This document shows, piece by piece, positions 15,099 to 25,680 of a DNA stretch of 64,000 nucleotides (within the stretch, counting starts at the first letter, position 1; each line of letters starts with the position of its first letter). The translations under genes and the position numbers were made by a program. Source of the DNA: Candidatus Polarisedimenticolaceae bacterium (GTDB taxonomy: Bacteria > Acidobacteriota > Polarisedimenticolia > Polarisedimenticolales > DASRJG01); assembly GCA_036275915.1 (NCBI GenBank), contig DASUCV010000014.1, positions 1 to 64,000 on the forward strand. The letters run 5' to 3'. The notes below the pieces were generated by a model, which did no database searches, was not told the origin of the DNA, and saw only the letters and a list, made by a program, of their open reading frames with translations.

Positions 15099-16664
15099 AT
15101 GGACCGTCGATCCTTCCGCGCGGCCTGGCCCGCGCTCGTCCTCGCGGCGGCGGTGCTCCTGCCGTTCCTCGGGAAGGCCTACACGATCGACGACCCGCTC
15201 TTCCTTTACCAGGCGCGCCACGTCCTCGAGGACCCGCTCCACCCGACGGCGTTCGACGTGGTGTGGTCGCTCGAGCCGCACCGGATGTCGGCGCTCATGG
15301 CGAGCGGCCCCGGGATGGCCTACCTCCTCGTGCCCACGCTCCTCGCGGGCGGTGCCGAGTGGGTGGCCCATCTCACGCAGCTCCTCCTGCTCGCGCTCGC
15401 GATCGTCGCGACGGCGTCGTTGGCGTTGACGCTGGACGGTGACGAGACGCAGGCGCGCCGCGCGTCGTTGCTCCTCGCTGCGACCCCGGCCGTCCTCGGG
15501 ATGGCGGCCACCGCGATGCCCGACGTCGCGGCGATGGCGCTCGGGGTGCTCGGCCTCGAGCGGACCGCGGCGTTCGGCCGCGATGCGCGACGAGGACAGG
15601 CGGTCGTCGCCGCGCTGTACCTCGGGGCGGCGACACTCTGCCGCTCGCACCTCGCGGCGCTCGCGGTCGTCGCGTGGCTCCTGGGGCCGAACGATCGCCG
15701 CCGATGGATCGTCCCGGTCGCAGCGCTCCTCGCGGCCGCGGCGGCGTTCACGATCACGCGCGATCCGCAGTCCCACGCGGGTGCGGGCGCCGTCGCCGGC
15801 GCTGCGGCGACGTTCGTCTTCGCGCCCGCGGTGCTCCGCAATGTCGTCTCGTTCCCGGTGCACCTCGCGCTGGCCTTCCCGTTCGCGATTGCGTGGCTCC
15901 TCCTGTGCCCGATCGCGATCGTCAGGAGCCCGGTGCTCTACGTCGCCGGTGCCGGCGCCTGGGCGTACATCCGGCTGCATCCGGAAGTCGGCCCGCAGGT
16001 CGCGGCCATCGCCGCCGGACTCGGCGCGGCGGCGCTGTTCGATCTCGCTTGGCAAGCTTTCAAGAGACGGGATCGCATCGACGGCATGCTCGCCACGTGG
16101 TGCCTCACTCCGATCGCGGTCGTTCCGTACTTGCACCTTCCGTCCAAGTACCTCTTGGCGGCGGCACCCGCGATGGCGATCGCCGTGGCGCGGCAGAAGG
16201 GACGGCTTCCGAAACTCTCCCTGGCGGTGCCGGTCGTCTGCGGCACCCTCCTCGGTGTGCTCATCTTGCGTGCCGATGCGCGCTTCGCGGGGACGGGGCG
16301 CCGTGCCGCCGAGACGCTCGTCGCGCCGGCCGTGACATCCGGGAAGACCGTCTGGTTCAACGGACACTGGGGGTTCCAGTGGTACGCCGAGCGCGCGGGA
16401 GCGCGGCCGCTGACGCAAACGCCGCCGCACCCGCACTGGGGCGATCTCGTCATCGCGAGCGGTCACGCGGAAGGTGAGTTGATGGGTGCGATGCCGAACA
16501 AGCGCCTCGTCTCGTCTCTCGACGACACGCGCCCCGGGGGACGGATCATGAGCCGCGCGTGCGACGCCGGCTTTTTTTCGAACGGCTGGGGCTACCTCCC
16601 GTGGGCGTGGGGGAGCGATTCCGTCGATCGCTACGAGGTGTGGTCGATCGAACCGGGACAGTAA
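15099..16664 (+). CDS. GT-C family membrane glycosyltransferase-like protein
   Basis: A 521-residue multi-pass membrane protein. The first helix is followed by [14 protein letters not shown], the acidic luminal/periplasmic loop typical of lipid-linked sugar transferases (GT39/GT83 kind). About ten further helices and a soluble C-terminal domain (from about 400) follow. The substrate is not evident. The ATG at 15099 fits better than the upstream in-frame codon inside rnhB. Two repeat fragments touch this gene: a solitary type A half at 16197-16217, and a composite palindrome at the 3' end, so that the last residues (PGQ) and the stop are encoded by repeat sequence. Confidence 0.72.
   Translation: MDRRSFRAAWPALVLAAAVLLPFLGKAYTIDDPLFLYQARHVLEDPLHPTAFDVVWSLEPHRMSALMASGPGMAYLLVPTLLAGGAEWVAHLTQLLLLALAIVATASLALTLDGDETQARRASLLLAATPAVLGMAATAMPDVAAMALGVLGLERTAAFGRDARRGQAVVAALYLGAATLCRSHLAALAVVAWLLGPNDRRRWIVPVAALLAAAAAFTITRDPQSHAGAGAVAGAAATFVFAPAVLRNVVSFPVHLALAFPFAIAWLLLCPIAIVRSPVLYVAGAGAWAYIRLHPEVGPQVAAIAAGLGAAALFDLAWQAFKRRDRIDGMLATWCLTPIAVVPYLHLPSKYLLAAAPAMAIAVARQKGRLPKLSLAVPVVCGTLLGVLILRADARFAGTGRRAAETLVAPAVTSGKTVWFNGHWGFQWYAERAGARPLTQTPPHPHWGDLVIASGHAEGELMGAMPNKRLVSSLDDTRPGGRIMSRACDAGFFSNGWGYLPWAWGSDSVDRYEVWSIEPGQ
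16197..16217. repeat. Solitary half of type A repeat inside a coding region
   Basis: AAGGGACGGCTTCCGAAACT plus one further base matches the left arm of the type A palindrome at 19 of 21 positions. There is no partner arm nearby. It encodes KGRLPKL in frame, between two membrane helices of the GT-C protein. Confidence 0.55.
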
Positions 16665-16762
16665 CCAAGTTCTTCTTACACAGAGGGGACAGCTTCCGAA
16701 ACTCTGCACGTCGAGTTTTGGAAGGTGTCCCCTCTGTGTAAGAAAAACTTGGTTACTGTCCC
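16655..16762. repeat. Composite nested palindrome (type A inside type B)
   Basis: The outer arms are type B: GGGACAGTAACCAAGTTCTT on the left from 16655, with its complement ending at 16762. Inside them sits a type A palindrome (16682-16737), slightly decayed on its right arm (GAGTTTTGGAAGGTGTCCCC). The whole could fold into a very long hairpin. The stop codon of the upstream GT-C gene (16662-16664) lies within the left outer arm. It separates that gene from the sucC promoter. Confidence 0.9.
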
Positions 16763-16767
16763 CTAGC

Positions 16768-16796
16768 TCGACGCCTTTCGAGCGGCTTCCTATAAT
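16768..16796 (+). promoter_or_regulatory. Sigma-70 type promoter of sucCD
   Basis: A perfect TATAAT is at 16791-16796. A -35-like TCGACG (16768-16773, four of six matching TTGACA) is 17 bases upstream. The leader to the GTG at 16822 is about 20 bases and holds a GGAGGGA ribosome binding site. This is the strongest-looking promoter in the window, as expected for a TCA-cycle operon. Confidence 0.65.
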
Positions 16797-16821
16797 CCCC
16801 GGCCGCTCGAGGAGGGAAGCC

Positions 16822-18006
16822 GTGAAGATCCACGAGTATCAAGCCAAGGCGGTGCTGAAGCGGTTCGGCGTTCCGGTGCCGGAGGGCGCTCCGGCGAAAG
16901 ATGCCACGGAAGCCGGCGCGATCGCGGCGCGGCTCGGGACGCCGAAGGTCGTCGTCAAATCGCAGATCCACGCGGGCGGCCGCGGCAAGGGGCGGTTCAC
17001 GAGCGACTCGAAGCTCGGTGGCGTCGTCGTCACCGACGCCGCGAAGGCCGAGCAGGTCGCGAAGGCGATGCTCGGCAACGTCCTCGTCACGAAGCAGAGC
17101 GGCCCCGAGGGGCGGACGGTGCGGCGCGTCCTCGTCGAAGAGGGGATGCAGATCGTCGCCGAGTACTACCTCGCGCTCCTCTTGGACCGCGCGCTCCAGG
17201 CGCCGATCTTCATCGCGAGCGCCGAGGGTGGTACGGAGATCGAGGAGGTCGCCGCCGAGCGGCCGGAGGCGATCCTCAAGCTCGCGGTGTCGCCGGTCAC
17301 GGGGTTCCAGCCGTGGATGGGGCGCAAGCTCGCGTTCGGGCTCGGCCTCGGCGACCAGGCGGGGCCGTTCACGAAGCTCGCCGGCGCGCTCTACCAGGCG
17401 TTCCTCGGCACCGACGCGTCGATGATCGAGATCAACCCGCTCGTGAAGCTCGCCGACGGGCGCATCCTGGCGCTCGACGCGAAGGTGAGCTTCGATGACA
17501 ACGCGCTCTTCCGCCATCCCGAGATCAAGGAGCTGCGTGACCTCGACGAGGAGGATCCGCTCGAGGTCGAGGCGTCGAAGTTCGGCCTCAATTACATCAA
17601 GCTCGACGGCAACATCGCGTGCATGGTCAACGGCGCGGGGCTCGCCATGGGGACGATGGACATCATCAAGCACCACGGCGGCTCGCCGGCGAACTTCCTC
17701 GACGTCGGAGGCGGCGCGACGAAGGAGATGGTGACGAACGCGTTCCGCATCCTGCTCGCCGACGCCGAGGTCCGCGCCGTCCTCATCAACATCTTCGGCG
17801 GGATCATGCGCTGCGACGTCGTCGCGGAAGGGGTCGTCGCCGCGGCCAAGGACGTCGGCGTCAAGGTGCCGGTCGTCGTGCGGCTCGAGGGGACGAACGT
17901 CGAGCGCGGCCGCGAGATCCTGAAGGAGTCGGGGCTCGCGTTCCGCGTCGCCGACGGGATGCGCGACGCCGCCGAGAAGGCCGTCGCGGCCGCGGCGGGG
18001 AGGTAA
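16822..18006 (+). CDS. sucC: Succinyl-CoA synthetase, beta subunit
   Basis: The ATP-grasp subunit of ADP-forming succinate-CoA ligase, which makes ATP (or GTP) from succinyl-CoA in the TCA cycle. The 394-residue protein has [20 protein letters not shown], the nucleotide-binding [12 protein letters not shown] (about 46-57), EINPLV in the ATP-grasp core, and the C-terminal ligase motif GGGATKEMV with [10 protein letters not shown]. The start is a GTG at 16822 with GGAGGGA upstream. sucD follows after 2 bases. Confidence 0.97.
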   Translation: MKIHEYQAKAVLKRFGVPVPEGAPAKDATEAGAIAARLGTPKVVVKSQIHAGGRGKGRFTSDSKLGGVVVTDAAKAEQVAKAMLGNVLVTKQSGPEGRTVRRVLVEEGMQIVAEYYLALLLDRALQAPIFIASAEGGTEIEEVAAERPEAILKLAVSPVTGFQPWMGRKLAFGLGLGDQAGPFTKLAGALYQAFLGTDASMIEINPLVKLADGRILALDAKVSFDDNALFRHPEIKELRDLDEEDPLEVEASKFGLNYIKLDGNIACMVNGAGLAMGTMDIIKHHGGSPANFLDVGGGATKEMVTNAFRILLADAEVRAVLINIFGGIMRCDVVAEGVVAAAKDVGVKVPVVVRLEGTNVERGREILKESGLAFRVADGMRDAAEKAVAAAAGR

Positions 18007-18008
18007 CG

Positions 18009-18884
<876 letters not shown>

Positions 18885-18896
18885 CCAGGAGACGGG

Positions 18897-19313
18897 ATGA
18901 TGGAGCGGACGCTCGCGATCGTGAAGCCGGACGGGGTGAAGAACCGCGTCGCAGGGCAGGTGATCAGCCGCATCGAGAAGGAAGGGTTCCGGATCGTCGC
19001 GATGCGCCTGCACCACCTGTCGCGCGCGGAAGCCGAAGGGTTCTACGCCGTCCACCGCGAGCGCCCGTTCTTCAAGGACCTCGTCGCCTTCATGACCTCG
19101 GGTCCCGTGGTGCTCATGTGCCTCGAGCGTGACGGTGCGATCGTGCACTGGCGCGAGACGATGGGGGCGACCGACCCCGCCAAGGCCGCCGAGGGCACGA
19201 TCCGCAAGCAGCTCGCCACGAACATCGAGCAGAACACCGTCCACGGCTCGGACGCGCCGGCGACCGCGGCCTTCGAGCTGGGTTGGTTCTTCCGGGGAAG
19301 CGAACTCGGCTAG
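18897..19313 (+). CDS. ndk: Nucleoside diphosphate kinase
   Basis: Moves the gamma phosphate between nucleoside triphosphates. The 138-residue protein has [13 protein letters not shown] at the start, the GHixx-like [16 protein letters not shown] stretch, [18 protein letters not shown], and the catalytic His116 in NTVHGSDAP. Two ATG codons are adjacent (18897, 18900); CAGGAGA lies before them. It completes the sucC-sucD-ndk set. Confidence 0.97.
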   Translation: MMERTLAIVKPDGVKNRVAGQVISRIEKEGFRIVAMRLHHLSRAEAEGFYAVHRERPFFKDLVAFMTSGPVVLMCLERDGAIVHWRETMGATDPAKAAEGTIRKQLATNIEQNTVHGSDAPATAAFELGWFFRGSELG

Positions 19314-19316
19314 ACT
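19311..19316 (+). promoter_or_regulatory. -10 box close to ABC exporter start
   Basis: TAGACT overlaps the ndk stop and ends 6 bases before the ATG at 19323, with no ribosome binding site between. A leaderless transcript for the exporter operon is predicted, although read-through from ndk is also possible. Confidence 0.45.
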
Positions 19317-19322
19317 CGCCGC

Positions 19323-21155
19323 ATGAAGGAATTGCGCCGGATCTTCGGCTACATGCGCCCGTATCTGGGGCGCATGGTCGGCGCCGCCGTGCTGCTCGCG
19401 ATCGCGGGCGCGCTCATGTCCGTCGTCCTCCTGACCCTCCAGCCGATCGTCGACGAGGTCTTCCTCGGCACCGCGCATCCGGTGGCGGCCGAGACGCACG
19501 GCCAGGCGCAGCACAAGTTCGACTTCCTCGACTCGGTCAAGAAGGCGCTCCCCAAGGAGCGCTTCCTCGAGTGGGCGAGGGACCGCGCCTACCTCGAGGT
19601 GCCGCTCCTCCTCGCCGCGATCGTCGGTCTCCAGGCGGTGTTCCTCTACTTCGGCCAGTACCTCGTCATGAAGGTCGGGACCTCGGTGATCCGCGATCTC
19701 AGGGCGGATCTCCACGAGGCGATCACCTACCAGTCGCTGCGCTTCTTCCAGGCCAACCCGACCGGCACGATCCTCTCGCGGATCCTCGCGGACGTCGCGC
19801 GGCTCCAGAAGGTGTCGACCGACGTCTTCGCCGACTTCGTCCGCGTCGGCGGGAGCATGCCGTTCACGATCGGCGCGGCGCTCCTCCTCGACTGGAAGCT
19901 GACTCTCGTGGCGATGATCGCGCTCCCGCTCCTCGCGTACCCGATGATCAAGCTGTCGAAGCGCCTGAGGAAAGCGTCGACGCGCAGCCAGGAGCGTCAG
20001 GGCGAGACGGCGAGCCTCCTCGCCGAGACCCTCGCCGGGGCGAAGGTCGTCCAGGGCTTCGTCATGGAGAAGTTCGAGATCGCGCGGTTCCGCGCGGCGC
20101 TCGACCGGATGCTGGCGGCCGATCTCAAGGCGGCGCGCGCGGTCGCGCTCGCCCCCGCGGTGATGCAGCTCTTCGGCGGGATCGCGGGTGGGCTGCTCTT
20201 CGCGTACGCCGGGCGGCAGGTCGCAAAGCAGAGGATCTCCGGCGGCGAAGTCACGACGATCCTTGCGCTCCTCGGCTACCTCTTCATGTCGATCCGGCGG
20301 ATGAACACGATCAACACCGAGGCGCAGCAGGCGGTCGCCGCGGCGCGCCGGATCTTCGACGTCATGGACCGCGAGCGCGAGATCCGCGACCTGCCCGGCT
20401 CGACGGTCCTGCCGGCGTTCACGCGCGAGATCCGGTTCGAGCGCGTCGACTTCGCCTACGACGCGGAGAAGGTGCTCGACGGGATCGACGTCGCGATCCG
20501 GCGCGGCGAGACGGTCGCGCTCGTCGGCACGTCCGGGTCGGGCAAGTCGACGATCGCGAACCTCGTGCCACGCTTCTACGACCCGACCGCGGGACGGCTC
20601 ACGATCGACGGCCACGACATCCGCAACGCGACCCTCGAATCGCTGCGAGGTCAGATCGGGCTCGTGACGCAGGAGACGGTGCTTTTCAACGACACCGTGC
20701 GCGCGAACATCGCCTACGGGCGCTCCGACATCCCCATGGAGCGGATCCTCGCCGCGGCGAAGGCGGCCCACGCCCACGAGTTCGTCGAGAACCTGCCCGA
20801 AGGCTACGACACCGTCCTCGGCGAGCGCGGGGCGCGCCTCTCGGTCGGTCAGCGGCAACGCCTGACGATCGCGCGCGCGCTCCTCAAGGACCCGCCGATC
20901 CTGATCCTCGACGAGGCCACGTCGGCGCTCGACTCGGAGTCCGAGCGGCTCGTGCAGGACGCCCTCGACGTGCTCATGAAGAACCGGACGTCGATCGTGA
21001 TCGCGCACCGGCTCGCGACGATCCGCCGCGCCGACCGCATCCTCGTGGTCGAGCGCGGGCGGATCGTGGAGGAGGGAAGCCACCGCGACCTTCTCGCGAA
21101 GGACGGCATCTACGCGCGTCTCCACGCCCTGCAGGTCGAGGGGTCCCCCGCGTGA
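19323..21155 (+). CDS. ABC exporter, MsbA-like (TMD-NBD fusion)
   Basis: A 610-residue half-transporter that works as a homodimer. The N-terminal six-helix domain (about 15-330) is followed by an ATPase domain with Walker A GTSGSGKST (about 401-409), Q-loop GLVTQETVLFND, signature LSVGQRQRL, Walker B ILILDEATSALD and switch IAHRLATI. Overall pattern and length match MsbA-type lipid A flippases. A charged loop around residues 55-85 between helices 1 and 2 is longer than in E. coli MsbA. The next gene, an ArnT-like glycosyltransferase, overlaps it by GTGA, which supports an envelope lipid role. Drug export cannot be excluded. Confidence 0.87.
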   Translation: MKELRRIFGYMRPYLGRMVGAAVLLAIAGALMSVVLLTLQPIVDEVFLGTAHPVAAETHGQAQHKFDFLDSVKKALPKERFLEWARDRAYLEVPLLLAAIVGLQAVFLYFGQYLVMKVGTSVIRDLRADLHEAITYQSLRFFQANPTGTILSRILADVARLQKVSTDVFADFVRVGGSMPFTIGAALLLDWKLTLVAMIALPLLAYPMIKLSKRLRKASTRSQERQGETASLLAETLAGAKVVQGFVMEKFEIARFRAALDRMLAADLKAARAVALAPAVMQLFGGIAGGLLFAYAGRQVAKQRISGGEVTTILALLGYLFMSIRRMNTINTEAQQAVAAARRIFDVMDREREIRDLPGSTVLPAFTREIRFERVDFAYDAEKVLDGIDVAIRRGETVALVGTSGSGKSTIANLVPRFYDPTAGRLTIDGHDIRNATLESLRGQIGLVTQETVLFNDTVRANIAYGRSDIPMERILAAAKAAHAHEFVENLPEGYDTVLGERGARLSVGQRQRLTIARALLKDPPILILDEATSALDSESERLVQDALDVLMKNRTSIVIAHRLATIRRADRILVVERGRIVEEGSHRDLLAKDGIYARLHALQVEGSPA

Positions 21156-22717
21156 CGGGCGCCGCGCGGCGCGACCTCCTTCTCCTCCTCGCCGGCTCGC
21201 TCCTCCTCTTCGGCGCCGCCCTCGGCGCTCACGACCTCTGGAACCCCAACGAGCCGATCTACGGCGAGGCGGTCAAGGAGATGCACGCGCGGGGCAGCCT
21301 CCTCGTGCCGTACGTGAACGGCCTGCCGTTCGGCGAGAAGCCGATCCTCTCGTTCTGGCTCGGGCTCGTCGCCTCGAGTCTCCTCGGCAGTGTGTCCGAG
21401 ACGTCGGTGCGGATGCCGTCGGTCCTCGCGGGAACGTCGATCGTGATCCTCACCTATCTTCTCGTCTTGCCTTACGCCGGGCGAGGTCGCGCGCTCGCCG
21501 CCGCGACCTTCACCCTGACGACGTATCAGGTCTGGTGGGTCTCGACGACGCTCCAGATGGACGTCCTCGTCGCCGCGGCGACGATCGGCGTGATCGTTCC
21601 GCTGACGCGTGTCCTCGACTTCGGCCTCGCGCCGTGGAAAGGGTGGTCGCTCGCCGGGCTCGCCGCCGGGCTCGGCTTCCTCGCGAAGGGGCCGGTCGCC
21701 TGGATCTGTCCGGCGCTCGTGATCGGCACCTACGCGGCGTTCTCGAGCAAGCTTCGAGCGTTGATGACGCCCGCCATCGCTCTCGGGGCCGCGGTCGCCT
21801 TCGTGATCGCGGTGCCGTGGTTCCTGGCGCTCGCGATGACAGGCCACGCGGACGTCCTCCACGAGGTGCTCATCCGGCAGAACTTCCAGCGGTTCACGAA
21901 CCCGTGGGACCACGTCGCGCCGTTCTGGTATTACGTTCCCTACGTCTTCATCGACATGGCGCCCTACGCCTTCTTCGCCGTCCTCGCCGTGCGGCTCCCG
22001 CGCGAGGACGACGGCGAGCGCCGCCTCGCGCGGCTCGCGTGGGTGTGGATCGCCGCCATCGTCGTGTTCTTCTCCTTCTCGAAGAGCAAGCGAGATCCCT
22101 ACATCGTCCCGATCGCTCCCGCGGTCGCGGTCCTCGCCATGGAAGTCCTCTCCGGGACGAGGCGCAGGCGCGCTGTCACCGCGATCGCGCTCACGCTGGC
22201 GGCGGGGCTCATCGGGGCCGGCCTTTACCTCTCGGCACGCGTCGCGCCGAAGTACCCGGATGCCACGACGACCGGACGATGGCTCGCGGCGACCGCCGTC
22301 ATCGGAGGCGTGTTCCTGGGCCTCAACGCCTTCCGCAATCGCCGGGTCGCGCTCGCACTCCCCGCCCTCTGCGCCGCGGTCTATCTCGTCGTCGCGGTCT
22401 TTGTCCTTCCCGCGCTCGACGTGTACAAGTCCGCGCGGCCCCTGACCGAGGCGATCGCCGCGATGGCCGGGGACTCCAAGGTCGCGTCGTACAACTTCTG
22501 GGAGTGGCGATCGGAGTACCGGTACTACCTCGACCGGCCGATCGAGAACCTGACGACGCTCGATGCGCTCCGCGAGGCGTGGTCGGCGCCGGAGCGCCTC
22601 GTCCTGCTCGTGGAAGGCAGCAGGCTCGCGATCGCGCGCACGGTGATCGGGGATCGCGCGCCGGCGCTCACACGCGCCGTCGGGTCGCAGACCCTCTACG
22701 TCTTCACGAACCGCTGA
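21152..22717 (+). CDS. ArnT-like GT-C glycosyltransferase
   Basis: A 521-residue membrane protein with a first helix followed by DLWNPNEPIYGEAVKEM, close to the pattern of lipid A aminoarabinose transferases (GT83) and related GT39 enzymes, where the Asp and Glu are catalytic. LPFGEKPILSFWLG follows, then about ten helices and a soluble end. It probably moves a sugar from a polyprenyl carrier onto an envelope lipid. The GTG start at 21152 overlaps the exporter stop. Its 3' end overlaps the convergent methyltransferase-like gene by 14 bases. Confidence 0.8.
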   Translation: MTGAARRDLLLLLAGSLLLFGAALGAHDLWNPNEPIYGEAVKEMHARGSLLVPYVNGLPFGEKPILSFWLGLVASSLLGSVSETSVRMPSVLAGTSIVILTYLLVLPYAGRGRALAAATFTLTTYQVWWVSTTLQMDVLVAAATIGVIVPLTRVLDFGLAPWKGWSLAGLAAGLGFLAKGPVAWICPALVIGTYAAFSSKLRALMTPAIALGAAVAFVIAVPWFLALAMTGHADVLHEVLIRQNFQRFTNPWDHVAPFWYYVPYVFIDMAPYAFFAVLAVRLPREDDGERRLARLAWVWIAAIVVFFSFSKSKRDPYIVPIAPAVAVLAMEVLSGTRRRRAVTAIALTLAAGLIGAGLYLSARVAPKYPDATTTGRWLAATAVIGGVFLGLNAFRNRRVALALPALCAAVYLVVAVFVLPALDVYKSARPLTEAIAAMAGDSKVASYNFWEWRSEYRYYLDRPIENLTTLDALREAWSAPERLVLLVEGSRLAIARTVIGDRAPALTRAVGSQTLYVFTNR

Positions 22718-23330
22718 CGGAGGGCGCCGGAGCCGCGACCGGAGCCGCCTCTTCGGGCGGCGGCAGGCGGTGCGAGCGGTAGAGCAGGAAGACCGACACC
22801 GCGAGGATCCCGACGACCATCCAGACCTCGCGATTCCGGAACATCCGATCGGACGACCAGCCGAGATTCGACGCGTTCTGGTATGGCCTGAGCGTCGGGA
22901 TGAGCGCGGGCACCGCCTTGAAATAGCGGTCGTAGGCGTCGCCGTGGATCGCGCGGAGGCGTGCCGGCTCGACGCGCTCCTTCCGCGGCATGTAGTAGCC
23001 GAGGAAGATCGCGTAGCCGATCGCGAGGAGGATCAGGTTGGCGAAGTACGGCAGCCGGCACATGATGCAGAGGCCGGTCATGATGAGCATGCGCCCGAGG
23101 TAGAGCGGGTTCCGTGTGTAGCGGTACGGCCCCGACGTGATCAGCTCCTTCGTCTTCAGGAGGTGGCCGGCGGCCCAGAAGCGGATCCCCTCGCCGATCG
23201 CCGCGATGACGAAGCCGAGCGCGACCTCGAACGGGCGCGGCCGGGCGAAGACGACGATCGTGACGATGAACGCGAACGTCGCGAGCAAACGCACGGCGCC
23301 GAGCGCTCGGTTGTAGTTTCCTTCGCTCAT
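22704..23330 (-). CDS. Isoprenylcysteine carboxyl methyltransferase (ICMT) family protein
   Basis: A 208-residue membrane protein with four or five helices. The family signature GPYRYTRNPLYLG is at about 87-99, and RVEPARLRAIHGDAYDRYFKAVP further on matches the SAM-binding end of ICMT/PEMT-type enzymes. Bacterial members methylate small lipids or are of unknown function; there is no prenylated protein to suggest the eukaryotic role. It is the last gene of a minus-strand operon (kinase, GT-C/TPR, this gene), overlapping the GT-C gene by ATGA. A Pro/Ala-rich tail follows the last helix. Confidence 0.78.
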   Translation of the reverse strand: MSEGNYNRALGAVRLLATFAFIVTIVVFARPRPFEVALGFVIAAIGEGIRFWAAGHLLKTKELITSGPYRYTRNPLYLGRMLIMTGLCIMCRLPYFANLILLAIGYAIFLGYYMPRKERVEPARLRAIHGDAYDRYFKAVPALIPTLRPYQNASNLGWSSDRMFRNREVWMVVGILAVSVFLLYRSHRLPPPEEAAPVAAPAPSVSGS

Positions 23331-24976
23331 CGGGGATCGCGAGGATAGCCTACGCGCCGCGCGAGGTCGAGATTCGCCTGCGCGCGGGCGAAGCCGGGCC
23401 GGAGCTTGACGGCGCGCTCGAGGAGGGGGATCGCCTCCGCCGTGCGCCCGGCGCGCGCGAGGAGGGTCCCGGCGTCACAGAGGATGTCGGGATCGTCGGG
23501 CCGCAGTCGCGCGGCCTCGACGGCGGGCGCGACCGCCTCGTCGAACCGTCCCGTCGCGATCAGGTCGCGGACGAGGTGGACCCGGAGGTCGGCGTCGCCG
23601 GGCCGGTCGGGCGCGGCGAGCGTCAGTGTCGCGGCCGCCTCCGCGGGCTTCCCCTGGAGCTCCTGGAGATACCCGAGATTCGCACGCGCGCCGGCGTGAT
23701 CGGGCTTGAGCGCCAGGACGCGCGCGAACGCCGCGGCGGCCTCGTCGTTCCTTCCCTTCTCGGCGAGGAGGATCCCGAGGTTGTTGTGCGCGATCCACGC
23801 CGACGGGTTTCTCGCGATCGTGTCGCGCCAGAGCGTCTCCTCGTCGCGGTACGCCGTCGCCCGGACGGCGGTGAGGGAGGCGAGCGCGACGACGAGCGCC
23901 GCGGCGGCTTGAAGCGTCCAGCGTCGCTTGGCGAGAAACGCGGCGAAGAGAACGATCGGGGCGATGCTGGCGAGATACTGGAAGTGATCGGCGACGAACG
24001 CATAGCGCATCGGGTAGACGTCGAAGAAGCCGAGCGCGGGTGCGAGCGTCACGACGAAGAAGGCGAGCGCGGCGAACGCACCACGCGAGAGGCGCCGGCA
24101 GAGGACGAACGCCGCGCCGACCCCCACGATCCAGATCCAGGCGAGGATCGACGTCGCGTCGATCGTCCACCGCGGGTAGATGAAGATCAGCGGATACGGC
24201 CAGACGAGCTTCGCGAGATAGAACCAGACGATGCGCCCCGAGAGCGCGAGGCGCCCCAGGAGCGACAGCTCCCATTCCGCTCCGCTCGCGCCGACCTGCG
24301 TGCGCTCGAGGTGGTGCGTGATCCCGCCGAAGAGCGCGCCGAGCGCGAGCAGGGGAGCGAGCCACAGGGCGGCACGCCGCTCGACCGTTCCCGTCTTCCA
24401 CCACAGCACGATCGCCATCGCGACCGGCCAACTCGCGGTGACCGTCTTCGAGAGCAGGGCGCAGGCGAACAACAGAGCCGCGAAGAGAGGACGCGCATCA
24501 CCCCGCTCGCGTCCGAGCGCCCACCCGAGGAAGAGCCGCGACGCGCCGAGGTAGAGCACGCCCGACAGCGCGTTCTTCAGCTCGGACACCCACGCGACCG
24601 ACTCGACGTGCACGGGGTGCACGCCGAAGATTGCCGCGGCGAGGAAGGCGCCGGGAATCTCGAGAAGAACCAGGATGCGAAAGAGGAGCACCGCCGAGAG
24701 AGCGTGGAGCAGCACGTTGACGAGGTGGTAGCCGGCGGGCGCGAACCCCCACAGCGCATGCTCGAGCCAGAACACGGTGTGCGTGAGCGGGTAGTACTGC
24801 GGCGTGGCGTCAAGCGTAATCCACGCGGCCGCCAAGCCGTGAGGCGCGGTCAACACCGCGTTCGCCGTCACGTGACGGTCGTCGTCCCAGACGTACCCCG
24901 CCGAGAGCACCGGGAGATACGCGGCGACGACGAGCGCGACGAGCCCCGCCGCGAGCCAGCGATCGCGCGTGCTCAC
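23327..24976 (-). CDS. GT-C type membrane protein with TPR tail (TMTC-like)
   Basis: A 549-residue protein: a first helix, the acidic YVWDDDRHVTANAVL loop, HPVHVESVAWVSELKN (a TMTC-family hallmark), about eleven helices, then four to five TPR units from about residue 390 to the end. It resembles sugar transferases that use polyprenyl-phosphate sugars; TPRs suggest a protein acceptor or partner. The GTG at 24976 is chosen because it overlaps the kinase stop (GTGA); a GTG at 25003 is possible. It is a relative of the protein encoded at 9903-11186. Confidence 0.78.
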   Translation of the reverse strand: MSTRDRWLAAGLVALVVAAYLPVLSAGYVWDDDRHVTANAVLTAPHGLAAAWITLDATPQYYPLTHTVFWLEHALWGFAPAGYHLVNVLLHALSAVLLFRILVLLEIPGAFLAAAIFGVHPVHVESVAWVSELKNALSGVLYLGASRLFLGWALGRERGDARPLFAALLFACALLSKTVTASWPVAMAIVLWWKTGTVERRAALWLAPLLALGALFGGITHHLERTQVGASGAEWELSLLGRLALSGRIVWFYLAKLVWPYPLIFIYPRWTIDATSILAWIWIVGVGAAFVLCRRLSRGAFAALAFFVVTLAPALGFFDVYPMRYAFVADHFQYLASIAPIVLFAAFLAKRRWTLQAAAALVVALASLTAVRATAYRDEETLWRDTIARNPSAWIAHNNLGILLAEKGRNDEAAAAFARVLALKPDHAGARANLGYLQELQGKPAEAAATLTLAAPDRPGDADLRVHLVRDLIATGRFDEAVAPAVEAARLRPDDPDILCDAGTLLARAGRTAEAIPLLERAVKLRPGFARAQANLDLARRVGYPRDPR

Positions 24977-25620
24977 CGCGAGCGCCCGCGTATAACGTCC
25001 CACGCGCCCTTGATCCGCCGCCCGATCCCCCAGAGCCGCACCGCGCCCGGATCGACACCGGCGAGCGCCTCGTGCTCGGGACGGCCGGTGAAGCGCGCCC
25101 GCATGCGCGCCGCGGCGAGGCGATCTTGCGCGGCGAACCGCGCGAAGAGGGACCGACGGATCGGACCCGGCGACTCGCCAAGCACGTACGCGGCGGCGAG
25201 ATCGACGACGTGCACCTCGCCCTCGGGCGAGACGAGCACGTCACGGTGGTGAAGGTCCGCGATCGCGACGCCGCGCGCGTGGAGTCCCGAAAGGATCGTG
25301 TCGAGACGGTCGAACACCGCATCCTCGGCCTCTGGGAATGACGACAGCGGCGCGGCCTCGACCCAAGCGGTAGCCAAGGCGAACGGTCCACGGCGCCCGA
25401 GGAATGGAACGAGACCCGGAGCGCCCGCCGCCGCTGAATAGGCCCGGCACTCGCGCCGCACGAACATGCGCCCCAAGGTTTGCCTGACGAGGAGCGGACG
25501 CGTGCCGAAGTCCTTGAGCGCGATCGTCTCCCCCGAGGCGAGACGGTAGACGCAGAGGTCGGCTTTCGAGAGGTTGCGTCCGGGGAGCTTGCGCAGGAGC
25601 GTTCCGTCCCCGTCCCGCAT
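24973..25620 (-). CDS. Small kinase of the WaaP/RIO-like type, altered catalytic loop
   Basis: A 215-residue protein with a minimal kinase core. IALKDF holds the ATP-binding Lys (about 35), HARGVAIADLHHRDVLV is the catalytic loop, and VHVVDLAAA takes the place of DFG. The usual catalytic-loop His and metal-binding Asn are replaced (Ala-Asp-Leu and Asp). It is related to LPS heptose/Kdo kinases. The ATG at 25620 is preferred to a TTG at 25662. It heads a three-gene envelope operon and is divergent from a second kinase of the same family, so a duplication is likely. It may be active on a sugar or be a pseudokinase. Confidence 0.65.
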   Translation of the reverse strand: MRDGDGTLLRKLPGRNLSKADLCVYRLASGETIALKDFGTRPLLVRQTLGRMFVRRECRAYSAAAGAPGLVPFLGRRGPFALATAWVEAAPLSSFPEAEDAVFDRLDTILSGLHARGVAIADLHHRDVLVSPEGEVHVVDLAAAYVLGESPGPIRRSLFARFAAQDRLAAARMRARFTGRPEHEALAGVDPGAVRLWGIGRRIKGAWDVIRGRSR

Positions 25621-25680
25621 GCTAGACTCCGCGTCGACCCGCGGCTCCGTAACTCGTTTCAATCGTTGAGATAACCCAAG

